The notes under the pieces are model-generated. The model was given only the letters and a program-made list of their open reading frames with translations, made no database searches and was not told the origin of the DNA. Shown piece by piece: positions 45,563-57,757 of a stretch of DNA of 64,000 nucleotides. Each line of letters begins with the position of its first letter. Within the stretch, counting starts at the first letter, position 1. Where the stretch lies: NCBI RefSeq assembly GCF_029168945.1, contig NC_083602.1, positions 79,690,600 through 79,754,599 of the forward strand, given 5' to 3'. Source of the DNA: Cannabis sativa. Taxonomy: Eukaryota > Streptophyta > Magnoliopsida > Rosales > Cannabaceae. A program made the translations under genes and the position numbers.

Positions 45563-48500
45563 GTCCCGTTTAGGCGAGAGTCAAAGCATCATCCATTGAA
45601 TAGAGTTGTCGGCTCATCTAAAATGATAACCATTCTAGCAACCGTTTATTCGATCAAGATTGAAATTCAGCGTTGTCCCGTTTAGGCGAGAGTCAAGGCA
45701 ATTCTATCTTATGAGCTTCCACCATTGTTTCGTAATATGCAAGTCAAGTATGGTCGCCACCATTAGGGTGATCCATACCATACAAAACACTTACAAACTA
45801 CTTATCATGCGAGGTTAAACAGTACGAAATTGGTAATGAACGTTCCTCCATTAGGGAGGATTACTCACTAAAACAAACGCGGTGTAAAACCCACAATGGA
45901 GATCGAATGTCTTTTGATTAAAAGCTCGTTATTTAAAAAAAGAGTTGTATTTTCTTTGATTCTCTTTATTTATTCTATTTATTTTAAATATATATTTATT
46001 TAATTAAAATTTCCAATTTAGAATGAAAAATTCTAAACATAAATTTTAATTTAATATTTATAAATTTTACTTAGATGGATATGAAAATAACATGAATTAT
46101 TTCAATCTTAGTAATAATTTCCAATAAATATTTAGAAAAATATTCAATTTAAGTTGTTACAAAATTAATTTACAACTCAAATTTTATTTTCTATAAACAT
46201 ATATTGCATTTCGAAAAATTAAAGTATTTAAGAATACAATTTTCGAAAAATGCATGTTAAAATAAAAAATAAATCCTGGAAAAATTATTCTAATTTAATG
46301 TTGGCCCAAAATTAATTAATAAAATTAATTTACAACAAGAAATATAATTTTCCTATTTAATTAAATATATATAAGAAAAATTTCAAATATTTAAGTATGA
46401 ACTTAAATATTAATTTTCTATTTAATTAAATACACTAGAAAAATACTTAAAGCAAAAATATCATCTATCTAGATTTTCCTTTGGCTAATTAATTCAATTT
46501 CTAATAATATACTTTAATTCAATTTATTTTAAATTAATCAATAAATGAAAAAATCATTGATTTAAGGTGATCCAAGAATTAATTAAAATAAATAATTAAT
46601 TTACAACTTTAATATATTTTTCAAATAAAATTCGAAATTCCAGCATTTAAGAAATGCAATTTTGAAATTTGATTAACAAAATAAAAAAAAATATATTTTG
46701 AAAATTATTTAAATTTAGTTGAAAAAATTAAATTTCAACTAAAAATAATTTTCTATTTAATTAAGTGTCATGAAAAAGAAATATTTAAGTATCACGATGA
46801 AAATCAACTTAGATATTTAATTTTCAAATTAATTAAATGTATTAAATTCAAGAAATAAATAATTAAGTGTAGAGAAGGCTTAATTATTAATCTCTAGTTT
46901 AATACTAGGAAAAATATACTTAAAATAAATTGTACCAAAATTAATTATATAATTAATTTCACAATGTATAATATTTTCCTATTTAATATTAGAAATAATA
47001 AGTAGTCTAGAAATAACTATCTAGAAAATATCTTATTTGACTAAGTATCTTTTCCACAAAATTTGAAAAAATATCTAATTTAAGTTGTATTAGAAAAAAT
47101 CTAGAACTTAAATATTTTAAATTTTAAATTTAATTAAATATCAAAAATTAAGTTGTAACCACTTAATTTAAAAATATTCCATTTTAAGTTAATATTCGAA
47201 AAGATATTAATTTAAAAAATATCTAAAGAATCTTAATAACCAATACCTAAAATTCCTCAACTTAATTTTGAAATTTTAAATCCAAAAGATATTCAGATTT
47301 AAGTTGGTTAGTTGTAAATAACTAAATATCAACTTAAATAGGAATATTTAATGAAAAATTAAAATTAAGCTCGAGAAAGAATATAGATGGTTATAATTCT
47401 ATATTTAATTAAATACAAGAAAATACATATAGTTTAGCTTAGAATAAAAATTCTTTAAACTATATTTTTCTTAAATTAATTTCAAAATAAATGAAATTAA
47501 TTATGTTGCTAATCAATTTTATTAGGTTAAACTAGTTTAATTAACCTAGTACAGTTATTCAAATCAGGCAAATGGGCCTTCACAATTGGGGTAGTTCATG
47601 TGAGGGGGTGCTGGGTTCAGTATGTCGTACCCACTACTATGGCTCCCAACTCTCACACAAGGCCCAAAAGAGAGGAATTTAACCTTAATAAGAACAACTG
47701 TTATTAATTGAATAGGCCCAAAAACTAAATGGGCCTAAATAAATTCTATCAAGAACTATGATAATTTATTTTCGCAACAACAACCTATATGCATCTATAA
47801 TAAAATTAAACACATAGGCTCACACAGGCACACTTTGGATGGGTCCTATCATGTTGCTAGGTCATACACAGATGAAAGAAGATTGTAAATATACCTGTTA
47901 CAAATTATTAACTTGACCAAGGGAGCCATCAGATCATTAGATCTGGCAAAAAGTAACCATGGCTATTTGCAATCAAGTAATAATAGGTTTTGAAAACGTA
48001 CACACAAGCTAAAACACATACTCCTGCAACAAGGTTAGCTAGATAGTTGGATGTAGGATTTATTTAATTTTAAATTAAATAATTAATTTCAAAATTAAAT
48101 AATTAATTTTTAAAAAAAAATCGAAATTTTTTTAAAAAAAAAAATTGAAGTAAAAAAAAATCAAAATTAAATTAAAATTTAAATTTAAAATTAAACCTAC
48201 AATTTTGAAAAATTAGGTTTCAACCAACCTAAATATCACTTCAAAATTTGCTAACTACTTTTAAAATTTAAATGTTATTTTATAAATAAAAATTAAATAA
48301 AAAATTAAAAAAGATAAATGAATATCTTTTTCAGATTTTAAATGTAATTTAAATAAATAAAATATAAAAATTTAAAAGTTAGCAAAATATCTTACATCTA
48401 TTTAAAATTACATGATTATAGTTATCTTATTTTAAATTTAAATAAGGTCAAATTATTTAAAAAAAAAGATTTAATTTAAAAATTTAAAATCTCACCTTAA

Positions 48501-49060
48501 ATTTAAAAATAAGATAAGATATAATAAAATTTAAAAAATAAGATAGATAATTAAGCAAAAAAGATAGATACAAACTATTTTAAATTCAAATTACACTAAT
48601 ATCTTGAATTAAATTTAAAAAATATTAAATGAATTCATAATAATAATTAGAATTGAATTAGGAATAGTAATAGTATAAATATAGAACTACACAAAAAATC
48701 GGAAGTTAATTCCATGAAAAAGCATGAAAAAATGAAGAAAAACGAAAAAATTGTGAGCTGTACGGACAGTTTTCGCGATCGCAGGAAAATTTCAGCATAC
48801 CTCCGATTTTTTCGAATCTTCAAAAAATCATAACTAATTCAAATTAAATCGAAATTGAGTTCTGTAAAAAGGTAACTTGCTTAATTTTTTCCATACTATT
48901 TCAATAAAGATAATTTCAGAAACAGAATCACATTTATTTTTCGCGAAAAGTTACAAACATCACTCAATCATCAAATAACACTCAATACAACATGATACCA
49001 TCCAAAAACAAACAAACAATCGTTTTAAAGTCCAAATTTCTTGAAAGTAAATCAATTACC
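45563..49060 (-). other. Long AT-rich leader of copia F
   Basis: About 3.5 kb, homologous to the leaders of B and E. The leader motif occurs at 45563-45584 and 45675-45696 (112 bp apart). ATTAG-loop hairpins at 45758-45770 (CACC/GGTG) and 45845-45859 (CCTCC/GGAGG) match those of E. The rest, 45950-48700, is nearly pure A/T with no reading frame. Confidence 0.78.
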
Positions 49061-49074
49061 ATGGCTCGATACCA
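49061..49074 (-). other. Primer-binding site of copia F
   Basis: Minus strand TGGTATCGAGCCAT: the standard initiator tRNA-Met complement with one A missing. It differs from the TGGCC variant of B and E. Confidence 0.75.
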
Positions 49075-49076
49075 TT

Positions 49077-50292
49077 TGTTGGAAATTCTTTTACCAGGAT
49101 CTTAGATCTACTCACAAGTATGTTTATTGACATCCTAAATATGAACTTTCTAAAACGATGAAATAAACACATATAAAGTTTAAGAAACCTTACATTGGGT
49201 GCAGCGGAAGATAATTACTCCTTCCGTTCAGATATCTAGCCCTTGATTCCTTTCTGTAGCAGAGCATTATCAATATCTGAACCTGGATCTCTTTCTCTGA
49301 ATCTTTGATGCTGAAACTCCTTCTTGCTGAAAGTCTTTCTTCACGATCTTCCTCACTATGATTGAGGTATCACTTGCTGTGTGTGGGCACTACTCTCACA
49401 CTAAGATTTTCGAAATTGAAGAGGGAAGGAGAAAGAGAAGGGTCAACCAAAGATAGGGAGAGAGAAGGCTCAGTTTTTTCTGAATCAGAAGTGTAGAAAT
49501 TTAAGTGTAATTTTCCTGAAGCCTTCACTATCTATTTATAGCATTCCACTAGGGTTAGGTTTGAATTATTTGGCATTAAAATAATGAAAAAATCAGTTTA
49601 AATTTTCTGCAAAAGTGGCTGGCCCTATACAAGTGGATTTGGGCCTCACTTTTTGCAATTTTGCAGTTTTATCTTTTCTGCATCTGATTTTCTCAAAAAC
49701 GCCAATTTTCTAATCCAACCATTTAAATGCCAATTCTAACTATTTAATAACTATAAATAATTATTAAATAATATTGTCATTTATCATATTTATTAATTGA
49801 ACCATACAAAGTATCATAATTAACAAATATGCCCCTATAAACTCTTTCTTTACAATTTCGCCCTTACTTAGTGAAAAATTCACAAATAGACATAGTCTAA
49901 TTTGAGAATTATAATTGATTAATCAAAACCAATTATATGAGTCTTACAAGCAATATTATCTCAACTAGTGCGGGGACCATGGGTCTATATAACCGAGCTT
50001 CCAATAAGTAGATCAAGAATTTAGCACTAAAATTCACTAACTTATTAATTCTTCGTTGAATCCACGCATAGAACTTAGAATTGCACTCTCAGTATATAGA
50101 ATGCTCTATATGTTCCACCATATAGACACATCATTAGTTATCCATTGTTATAATCCTAATTTGATCATTGATCCTCTATATGAATGATCTACACTGTAAA
50201 CGGATTAAATTACCGGAACACCCTACAATGTATTTATTCCTTAAAGCACTTGACCCTGTATAAATGATATTTCAGCTTATGTGAAATGAGTA
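49077..50292 (-). repeat. Right LTR of F (partial)
   Basis: Starts TGTTGGAAATTC and stops within the LTR at GTGAAATGAGTA, where E's 3' LTR resumes with CGATGTAGATC. The distal 650 bp or so are missing. Confidence 0.88.
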
Positions 50293-50296
50293 CGAT

Positions 50297-51387
50297 GTAG
50301 ATCATCAATATAGAGGATCTTCAAATAACAATAAGATTATAACAATGGTTAAATGAGATAGTATATTGATATCGTGGAACATACAATATGCTCTATATAA
50401 GTCTGAGAGTGCAATTCTAAGTTCTAAGAGTGGATTCAACGAAGAATTAATAAGTAGGAATTTACTTGGTAAATTTGGTTCACTTATTGGAAGCTCAGCA
50501 TATAGATCCATGGTCCCCATTCTAGTTGAGAACATTCTGCTTGTAAGACTCATTAATTGATTCGTGATTGGTCAATTATAATTCTAAAGTTAGACTATGT
50601 CTAATTTTATGAATTTTCACTAAGCAGGGGTGAAATTGTAAAGAAAAGAGTTTCTAGGTTTATTTATTTATTAATGGACTTTATATGTCTAATTAATAAT
50701 TAAATTAAATGACAATATTATTTAATAATCTATTTTAGTTATTAAATAATTAGTTTTGGCATTTAAAAGGTTAGAATTGGAAAATTGGCGTTTTTGAGAA
50801 AATAGAGATAAAATTTGATAAAACTGGAAAATCAAGTGAGGCCCACTAACACACCATGGCCGACCACTTAAATAGGTTTTTCAAATTAATATTTTCATTA
50901 TTTTAATGCCAAACCTAACCTAAACCTAGTAGTTGCCTATAAATAGAAAGTGATGGCTCAGTCACATAACATGCTTTCATTAGCCTTTCTGACAGAAATT
51001 TCTCTCTTCAGAAAAACTGAGCCTTCCCCACTTTCTATACCTGGCCGAAATCATCCCTCTCTTTTCCCTTCATCAATTTCGTGAACCTAGTGAAAGAGTA
51101 AGTGCCCACAAACAGCAAGCAGTAACTCAATCATAGATTGGAAGACTGTGAAGGATCAAACTTGAAGAAGAAGGACATTCGGGCTCAGATCTTGATTATA
51201 CTCTGCTACAGAAAGGATTCAAGGGTTAGAGATCTGAGTGGAAGGAGACATTAATTCCGCTGCATCAATGTAAGGTTTTCTTAACTTTATATGTGTTTAA
51301 TTTATCGTTTTAGAAAGTTCATATTTAGGGTGTTTAAACAACATACTTGTGAGTAGATCTAAGATCCTGGTAAAAAATATTCCAACA
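50297..51387 (+). repeat. 3' LTR of copia E, second part
   Basis: Continues 38464-39276 and ends ATTCCAACA before the CTAAT duplication. Carries a TATA box near 50940 like that of the 5' LTR. Confidence 0.92.
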
Positions 51388-51392
51388 CTAAT

Positions 51393-53993
51393 CCCCAAGA
51401 AGAAGGGCGCGGAGACAATGAAAGATTTGAGACCTATAGCTCTTTGTAATGTTCTTTACAAGATTGTGATGAAGGTAATGACCAACCGTATGAAACCTTT
51501 CATGGACTCTATAGTCGCAGATTCTCAGAGTGCCTTTATTCCAGGACGACTCATTTCTGATAACATTATGGTTTCTTTTGAAGTTCTCCACTATCTTAAA
51601 CGAAAGCGCCAAGGGAAGACTTGGTGTATAGCTTTGAAACTGGATATGAGCAAGGCGTATGACTGCATTGAGTGGAATTTCTTAGAAGTGGTTCTTACGA
51701 AGTTGGGTTTTGTGGACACTTGGGTACATCTTATCATGCAATGTGTGTCATCGGCCAACTACAATGTTATCCATGGGTTCCAAGAGATGGGTTCATTGCT
51801 CCAACTAGGGGCCTCAGACGAGGGGATCCTTTGTCTCCTTATTTGTTCATTCTCTGTGCAGAAGGTCTCTCTGCTTTATTGAGAAAGTATGAAAGACAAG
51901 GTTGGATCCATGGGTGCAAGGTGGCTAATGGGGCGCCTCGAGTTTCTCACATGCTTTTCGTGGATGATAGCTACCTGTATTGTCAAGCATCAAAAGTTGA
52001 AGCTCATCGGGTTCGAGAACTGCTGACCAAATTTGAAAGGGCTTCAGGTCAAGAGGTGAATTTATCAAAGTCATCCATTTTCTTCAGCACTAATACTACT
52101 ACCACGGTCAGAAATGTTATTAGCTAGAGACTACAAATGAGTATTGCAGTTGAGGATAGTTTCTATCTGGGGCTCCCAAGCACCATGTCCTGCAAAAAAA
52201 CCGTTGTTCTTGGCTACCTCAAAGATAAAGTCAGGAAAAGGCTGCAACAATGGGAAGGCAAGTTCCTCTCAAGGGCTGGGAAGGAAGTTTTGGTTAAAAC
52301 TGTGGTCCAAGCACTTCCGAGTTATGCAATGAGTGTTTTTCTCCTTCCAAGAGAAATTAGTCGGAGTATTGAAAGTATGATGGCGAGTTATTGGTGGCAG
52401 ACTAACAAGGATAGTGGAAAGGGGATTCATTGGCTGTCATGGGATAAACTTTGCAAGCATAAGAAAGGGGGAGGAATGGGATTTCAAAATCTATGGGACT
52501 TTAATTTGGCTATGTTGGGAAAACAAGGGTGGAGGCTTCTTACAAGACCAAATTCTTTGGTAACCCGAGTTTTTAAAGCCAGATATTTTCCCTAGGGGGA
52601 CTCTCTATCAGCCTCGATAGGCTTAAACCCGAGTTTTGTTTGGAGGAGTATATGCAAATCCCAAGATTTAGTAAGAAAAGGAGTTCGTTGGTGTATTGGA
52701 TCAGGTAATAATATTCCAATACTCCAATCTCCTTGGTCGCCAGATGAAGTCAATCCCTTTGTCATTTCGGATCATCCTGCTCTTTCAGCTGCTACGGTAA
52801 GCAACATCCTAACCCCGGATGGCTCCAGGTGGGATGTGGAGATTCTTGATGATCTCTTTAATGATAGGGATAAACATTTGATCATGTCCATTCCTTTGAG
52901 TGACAACAACTTGGAAGATCATTTTGTTTGGTGTAAAGAGACCTCAGGCTTTTATACGGTTAAAAGTGCTTATAATTTACTCCAAAAGCTTAAAGGTGGA
53001 TGGTACGAGTCTAATGATAACAACTTTTGGAGTAAACTTTGGAGCTTAAAGCTACCACCCAAGATCAAAAACCTGATGTGGCGTGCGGCGGTGGGCTGCC
53101 TTTCGACAATGATACAACTTCGAACTAAACATGTGGAGGTAAGCTCTCTCTGTCCTCTTTGCCGGGTGGAAACTGAAACCATTACTCATTGTTTGGTCAC
53201 TTGCAATGTGATCAAAACATGCTGGAATAGGGTGGGCATCGGCACTACTAGTGACACAAGTATTTCTTTTCTTGACTGGTGCACCTTGGTTTTCAGCAAG
53301 CTGAATGCTCAAAAAAAGGCTTTCGTGGCTGCTGTGTGTTGGGCCATTTGGAATGCGCGCAATGAGATGGTTTGGAAGGGAAAGACGACTCGTGTTGATG
53401 ATATAGTTGGGTTTGCCAAACACTACCTTAATCAATGGAATAATGCTCAAAACTTTGTCCTTGGCACATCATACTCTGATGATCAGATTCATGATGGTGC
53501 AGAGCATTGGTCCCCTCCTCTTGCTAATAGCATTAAGGTTAATGTAGACGCAGCTTTATTTGATGACCGGCGGTCTTTTGGGTCGGGTATGGCAGCGCGT
53601 GATGATCGAGGTTGGTTAATTGAGGGTCGAACCATCTTGGCACTGAACACGGTGGAGCCTATCCTTACCGAGGCTATCTCTGTGAAGGAAGCTCTCACTT
53701 GGATCAAATCGAAGCAGTGGCATCATGTGACTGTGGAGAGTGATTGTCTTGGGGTTGTGCAAGCATTACGTAGTTCCATTTGTATGATTTTTTTGTTTGG
53801 TCAAGTCATTCAAAGTTGTAAAAATTTGCTTGCGGACTTGAGTACCATTGAGGTTATTTTTGTTAAACGATCTGCTAATTCAGTGGCTCATAGCTTTGCT
53901 AGAGCCTCTAAGTTGTATCGTGATCGTACCTTCTGTATGGAGTCTATTCCTACTTATTTGTTACCTTGTTTGGTGACGGAGTTTGTTGGTTAA
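51393..53993 (+). pseudogene. LINE K ORF2: reverse transcriptase, zf-RVT, RNase H
   Basis: Resumes at PKKKGAETMKDLRPIALCN. Reverse transcriptase blocks: SAFIPGRLISDNI, ALKLDMSKAYDCIEW, then after a frameshift near 51780 LRRGDPLSPYLF and the catalytic FVDDSYLY. Stops at 52125-52127 and 52593-52595 break the same frame, which then stays open from 52596 to 53993. zf-RVT with WRAAVGCLSTMIQLRTKH and CPLCRVETETITHCLVTC. RNase H from VNVDAALFDDRRSFGSG to FVKRSANSVAHSFARAS. Final stop at 53991-53993, followed by a 3' UTR of about 22 bp and poly-A. Confidence 0.9.
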
Positions 53994-54038
53994 TGAAGTT
54001 TTACATTTTCCATTCAAAAAAAAAAAGAAGCACAAAAG

Positions 54039-55081
54039 AAAGATTTGGAATTGATAAAAACCCGAGCTAGGGTTTCGGCTGGGAAGGCTAGTGATTTCTC
54101 AGTGGATGAAACGAGAATGTTGAGATTTGGGAATCGAATTTGTGTGCCCATGGATGAGAACATCAAGAAAGAGATCATGGATGAGTCTCACACGACTCCT
54201 TATTCAGTTCATCCAGGGTCAACAAAGATGTATCAAGACCTGAAAGCCATGTTTTGGTGGCCAGGCATGAAGAATGATATTGTTGAATATGTTGCAAAGT
54301 GCCTTACATGTCAGCAAGTGAAGGCTGAACATCAACGACCTGCAGATTTACTACAACCACTGAATATACTAGAGTGGAAATGGGAGCACATTGCTATGGA
54401 CTTCGTGGTAGGTATGCCTAGAACCATGGGACAATATGACTCTGTGTGGGTCATAGTGGACAGGTTTACAAAGTCGGCTCACTTTTTACCTGTTCGGACG
54501 GATTTCTCCATTGACCAGTATGCTGAGTTATATGTCAGAGAAATTGTTCGTCTTCATAGTGTCCCAAAGTCCATTGTGTCGAACAGAGATCCGAAGTTTA
54601 CATCAAGATTTTGGGAGAGTTTGCATCAAGCTATGGGTACTCAGTTAAAGTTCAGCACAGCTTTTCATCCTCAGATGCATGGACAATCCGAGAGGACCAT
54701 TTAGATTTTAAAAGACATGCTTCGGGCATGTGTGCTAGACTTTGAGGAATCATGGGTAAAGTACCTTCCCCTGATCGAGTTCTCTTATAATAACAGCTAT
54801 CAGGCAACAATCGGGATGGCTCCTTATGAACTTTTATATGGAAGAAATTGTAGATTGCCCATTCACTGGGATGAAGTTGGTGAAAGAAAGTTCTTAGGTC
54901 CCAAAGCTGTTCAGAAAACAAGTGAGGCAGTTGACAAGATTAGAGCGCGAATGCTCGCGGCTCAAAGTAGGCAGAAGAGTTATGCTGATCCAAAGTACTG
55001 TGGAAGAACAGTAAAGTAGAAGAGGAAACCTGGGAACTCGAGATGGATATGCAGCAGAAATATCCGGAGTTGTTCAGGTAA
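54039..55081 (+). pseudogene. pol: Integrase and chromodomain remnant of chromovirus A
   Basis: Continues A's pol after LINE K. Zinc-binding part HPGSTKMYQDL with CLTCQQVKAEHQRP; core with MDFVVGMP. The second catalytic Asp is changed: VSNRDPKFTS (Asn codon 54582-54584) instead of VSDRD. HPQMHGQSERT keeps the Glu but is followed by a TAG at about 54702. The frame resumes to SYADPK near 54997, where about 350 bp present in D is missing, and joins directly to the chromodomain-like end (TWELEMDMQQKYPELF). Stop at about 55080. Confidence 0.9.
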
Positions 55082-55102
55082 ATTTCGGGACAAAATTTCT
55101 AT

Positions 55103-55112
55103 AAGGAGGGGG
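55103..55112 (+). other. Polypurine tract of element A
   Basis: AAGGAGGGGG just before the 3' LTR. Confidence 0.82.
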
Positions 55113-55115
55113 TAA

Positions 55116-57493
55116 TGGTAACACCATGGAATTTAGAAATGGATTAGCAAAACCGTAATTAAATAATTATGAATAATAGAAGAATTATATTATTATATAG
55201 TTCAATATATGTGAATTAATATGAATTTTAATATGTTAAGACTCCGATGGTGAGCTAGGGGCATTTTGGTAATTATGACCCAAGAAGGGTAAATGGATGA
55301 AATTAATTTAATTACGTGCTTAATAGAACTATATTATTATATAGTGTACATGTGTTGTCTTTTCAGGTGTGTTCTGACAGGTGGGCGCGGTATACTCACA
55401 ACCTGGAATTTTGGGCCGAACCGGGTTCAGGCCCGAAATCCAAATTGCATTGATTTAATTGGCATTTTATTTGATGAGTGATAATCTGAAATTAATTGTG
55501 AGTTATATATGCATGAAATGACAAAATTACCCTTGTATGGGTGAATATGTGTGTTGTAGGCCCTAAGGGCATTTTGGTCTTTTGAGCTTTAATTTCTAAG
55601 TTTAGTGAAATTGATTTTTGAGAAATAGAATGTGTTTTCAGCCTTTATTTTCTTTCCCCTCTCAACCGACCCTCTCTCCCTCTCTTACCCTCTTGATTGA
55701 TTTTCAACTTGATTTGTGAGAATTCGGCTTGAATTGGACCTTGTTGTTGGAAAAAGGGTGTTGGGAGCTTGAGGTTTGATTGTTCAAGAGATTGAGGTAG
55801 TTTTATAGTTTTTAATTTGTGACTTCCTTGCTGAAATATTATGATTGAAAAGCATGAACTTAGTAATGATGATGATGGGTTGCATGTTAAGTGGATTGGT
55901 GTTAATTTTGTTGAATTTGAGTTTGTATTGTTGTATGCTTTATTGTTGAGTTTGGGCAGAGATTTTATGATATTTCTAGGTTGGCATTTCATGTTTAAAG
56001 TGGTGTTATGCTGCTGGATTTTAATAAGTTTGTGTTGGGTTTGAGTTCATGTTCTTGAACTTGAAATCTTGATAAGTTTAAGCATGATTTTGTTATGTTT
56101 TCTCAATCTGAATTCTTGGAGTTATTTTGGGATTTCGATGCATGAAGTATGTTAGTTGAGCAACTTTTATGTGCTAGTAATCCTAATTGTTTATTTGAAA
56201 GTTTGGTTGAGAATTTGGGGTGATTATATTGAAGTTCTTGCTGAAAATTCGTGGAGAACTTGCTGGTTTCTGGGTTCTGCACCCAGATGCGAGCATGCTG
56301 AGGCCCGCCCCTTTTGGTGGAACCTGGGTTTTGTCCCAGGTGCCGCGGCATGGCTTGGGCATGCTGCGGCCCGCCCTCGTGATTTTTGGGCAGTTTGTTT
56401 CGAATTTTGAAAAATGCATAACTTTTGATTCCGAACTCCGATTTGGGAGTTCTTTATATCATTGGAAAGCTCGTTCCGAGCTCTGTATCATTATTTGAAT
56501 TTGAAATTCCCTAATTAAATTTTATGAGTTGAAAATCAGGGGTTAACCCTAGGTATGAAAAATCCCAGATTTGTGTGACTATGATTACCGGCACCTGATC
56601 AGGATCACCTTAGGATTCGGAATCTCTTTCTATTGCTGGACAACAGGTAAGACAGTCATTAGCACGTAGAGTATGCACAGTGGCGCTTATATTGAGAATG
56701 ATATGCATGAATGTTTAGTAACCGGGATTAGGGTTATTACCCTAATAGGAACAGTCTAATAGCCTAGGGTTATTACCCTAGCGATATATGTGTATAAATG
56801 CCATACCATGTTAATTGAAATGAGATTTAGGGATTATGCGCTTAAGCCATAATCAAGTTGGACTCGGTAACCATAATCGAGATGAACCAATTCTAAGGCC
56901 TTAATGTATTTAGACGTGTGAGAGCAACCCGTGGGTCTACGCCATGTAGATTTAAATAGATGTGTGAGCGCAACACATTGGTGTACGCCACGTAGACATC
57001 AATGGGCATGTCAGTGTGATGTGCAGGTCTATGTCATACAGACTTATGTGAATGGCATATTTGTTTAAATATTATGATGAGCATATTACCTTTGTTATGA
57101 TTTATACTGTCTTGTTGGGCTTGGCTCACGGGTGCTCTACTGTGCAGGAAAGGGTAAGGCATTAGCTGATCAGCCATGAGTTTCAGGAGCAAGGCAAAGA
57201 ATGTACATGTTCAAGCCATATCAGACCAAGCGGGTGAAGGGTCTATCAGAGTTGAACTTTTGAATTCTATTTTGTCGCTTAGGTTGGCTAGAAAGAAAAA
57301 TGACTTGTAATAATGTTTATAAATAATTTTGGGATCCCAACTATTTAAAAGTTTGAATGTATTACAAGTTTTATTTTCAGTCTATTTAATATAAAAGTTT
57401 AAATTCTGCGCTATTTTGATTAGTAATCTCGATTAGGGGATTAGGGTTTCATAAGCATTTTGGGTAGCGTGCCTAACTGTTTAGGGCTTTACA
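55116..57493 (+). repeat. 3' LTR of chromovirus A
   Basis: 2378 bp, TGGTAACACC to GGGCTTTACA. Bases 55547-57493 match 1-1948 with scattered differences. The hairpin cluster (about 56727-57043) and the TTGGGATCCCAA palindrome (near 57330) are kept. Confidence 0.93.
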
Positions 57494-57717
57494 CTTACAG
57501 CATTTAAGGACTCCTGCACGACATTACATGAAATGAGGTTTTTTTTAATTTAGTGTGTAATTTTTAATAAAAGAAAAATAAATATTTTTTACATGAATCA
57601 AACGTAATATTAAATAAGTGAGACCCATAATAAAAATTAATTTCAATCTTTTACAATACACCACATTTTAGTGGCCATAAATCTCCTTTTATATCCATAA
57701 AATGTAATGAGATTCAT
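57494..57717. other. Unassigned AT-rich DNA
   Basis: About 220 bp between A's 3' LTR and the poly-T end of LINE J. No reading frame, repeat partner in the window or RNA gene seen. The first five bases (CTTAC) are the predicted target duplication of A. This is the only candidate for non-transposon DNA in the window. Confidence 0.6.
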
Positions 57718-57757
57718 TTTATTTTTTTGAGATGAAATATCAACTTCATTGAATTAT

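Larger units (their letters stand above)
41164..50292 (-). mobile_element. Copia element F, truncated at both ends
   Basis: Minus-strand element: left LTR 41164-42737 lacking its first 320 bp or so, polypurine tract 42738-42748, decayed interior, AT-rich leader, primer site 49061-49074, right LTR 49077-50292 lacking its last 650 bp or so. The first LTR starts mid-sequence at a text (ACTAAGATTTTTGAAATTG) found internally in the other LTR near 49401. No open gag or pol. Confidence 0.85.
30260..51387 (+). mobile_element. Ty1/copia element E, gag-bearing with eroded pol
   Basis: LTRs 30260-32168 (1909 bp) and 38464-39276 plus 50297-51387 (together 1904 bp). Without the block 39277-50292 it is about 10.1 kb. 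Internal order: altered primer site, AT-rich leader of 3.6 kb, gag, short pol remnant of 1.7 kb, polypurine tract. LTRs look close to identical, so the insertion is fairly young although pol is ruined. Element H has the same structure, so the defective form was itself copied. Confidence 0.93.
27398..54023 (+). mobile_element. L1-type LINE K, interrupted by copia E
   Basis: Pieces 27398-30259 and 51393-54023 form a full-length LINE of about 5.5 kb: short 5' UTR, ORF1 with CCHC, ORF2 with endonuclease, reverse transcriptase, zf-RVT and RNase H, a 3' UTR of about 20 bp and a poly-A run (54016-54026). ORF2 joins across E at NVVLI/PKKKGAETMKDLRP. Both ORFs have frameshifts and stops. Confidence 0.93.
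1..57493 (+). mobile_element. Ty3/gypsy chromovirus A, interrupted host of both nests
   Basis: A plus-strand LTR retrotransposon visible in four blocks: 1-4228, 26156-27397, 54039-55115 and the 3' LTR 55116-57493. Order is LTR, tRNA-Met primer site, gag, protease, reverse transcriptase, RNase H, integrase, polypurine tract, LTR. The block ends join exactly when inserted elements B (duplication GAAAG) and LINE K (15-bp duplication) are removed. Domain order and the chromodomain-like tail place it with plant chromoviruses of the Tekay/Del type (family knowledge). About 431 bp of the 5' LTR lies left of the window, because base 1 aligns with 55547. Many frameshifts and stops make it the oldest layer. 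The terminal duplication should be CTTAC (57494-57498) but the left copy is outside the window. Confidence 0.92.

Noticed and set aside
53052..53450. Minus-strand 132-codon frame
   Set aside because: Antisense of LINE K's zf-RVT region; no independent coding evidence.
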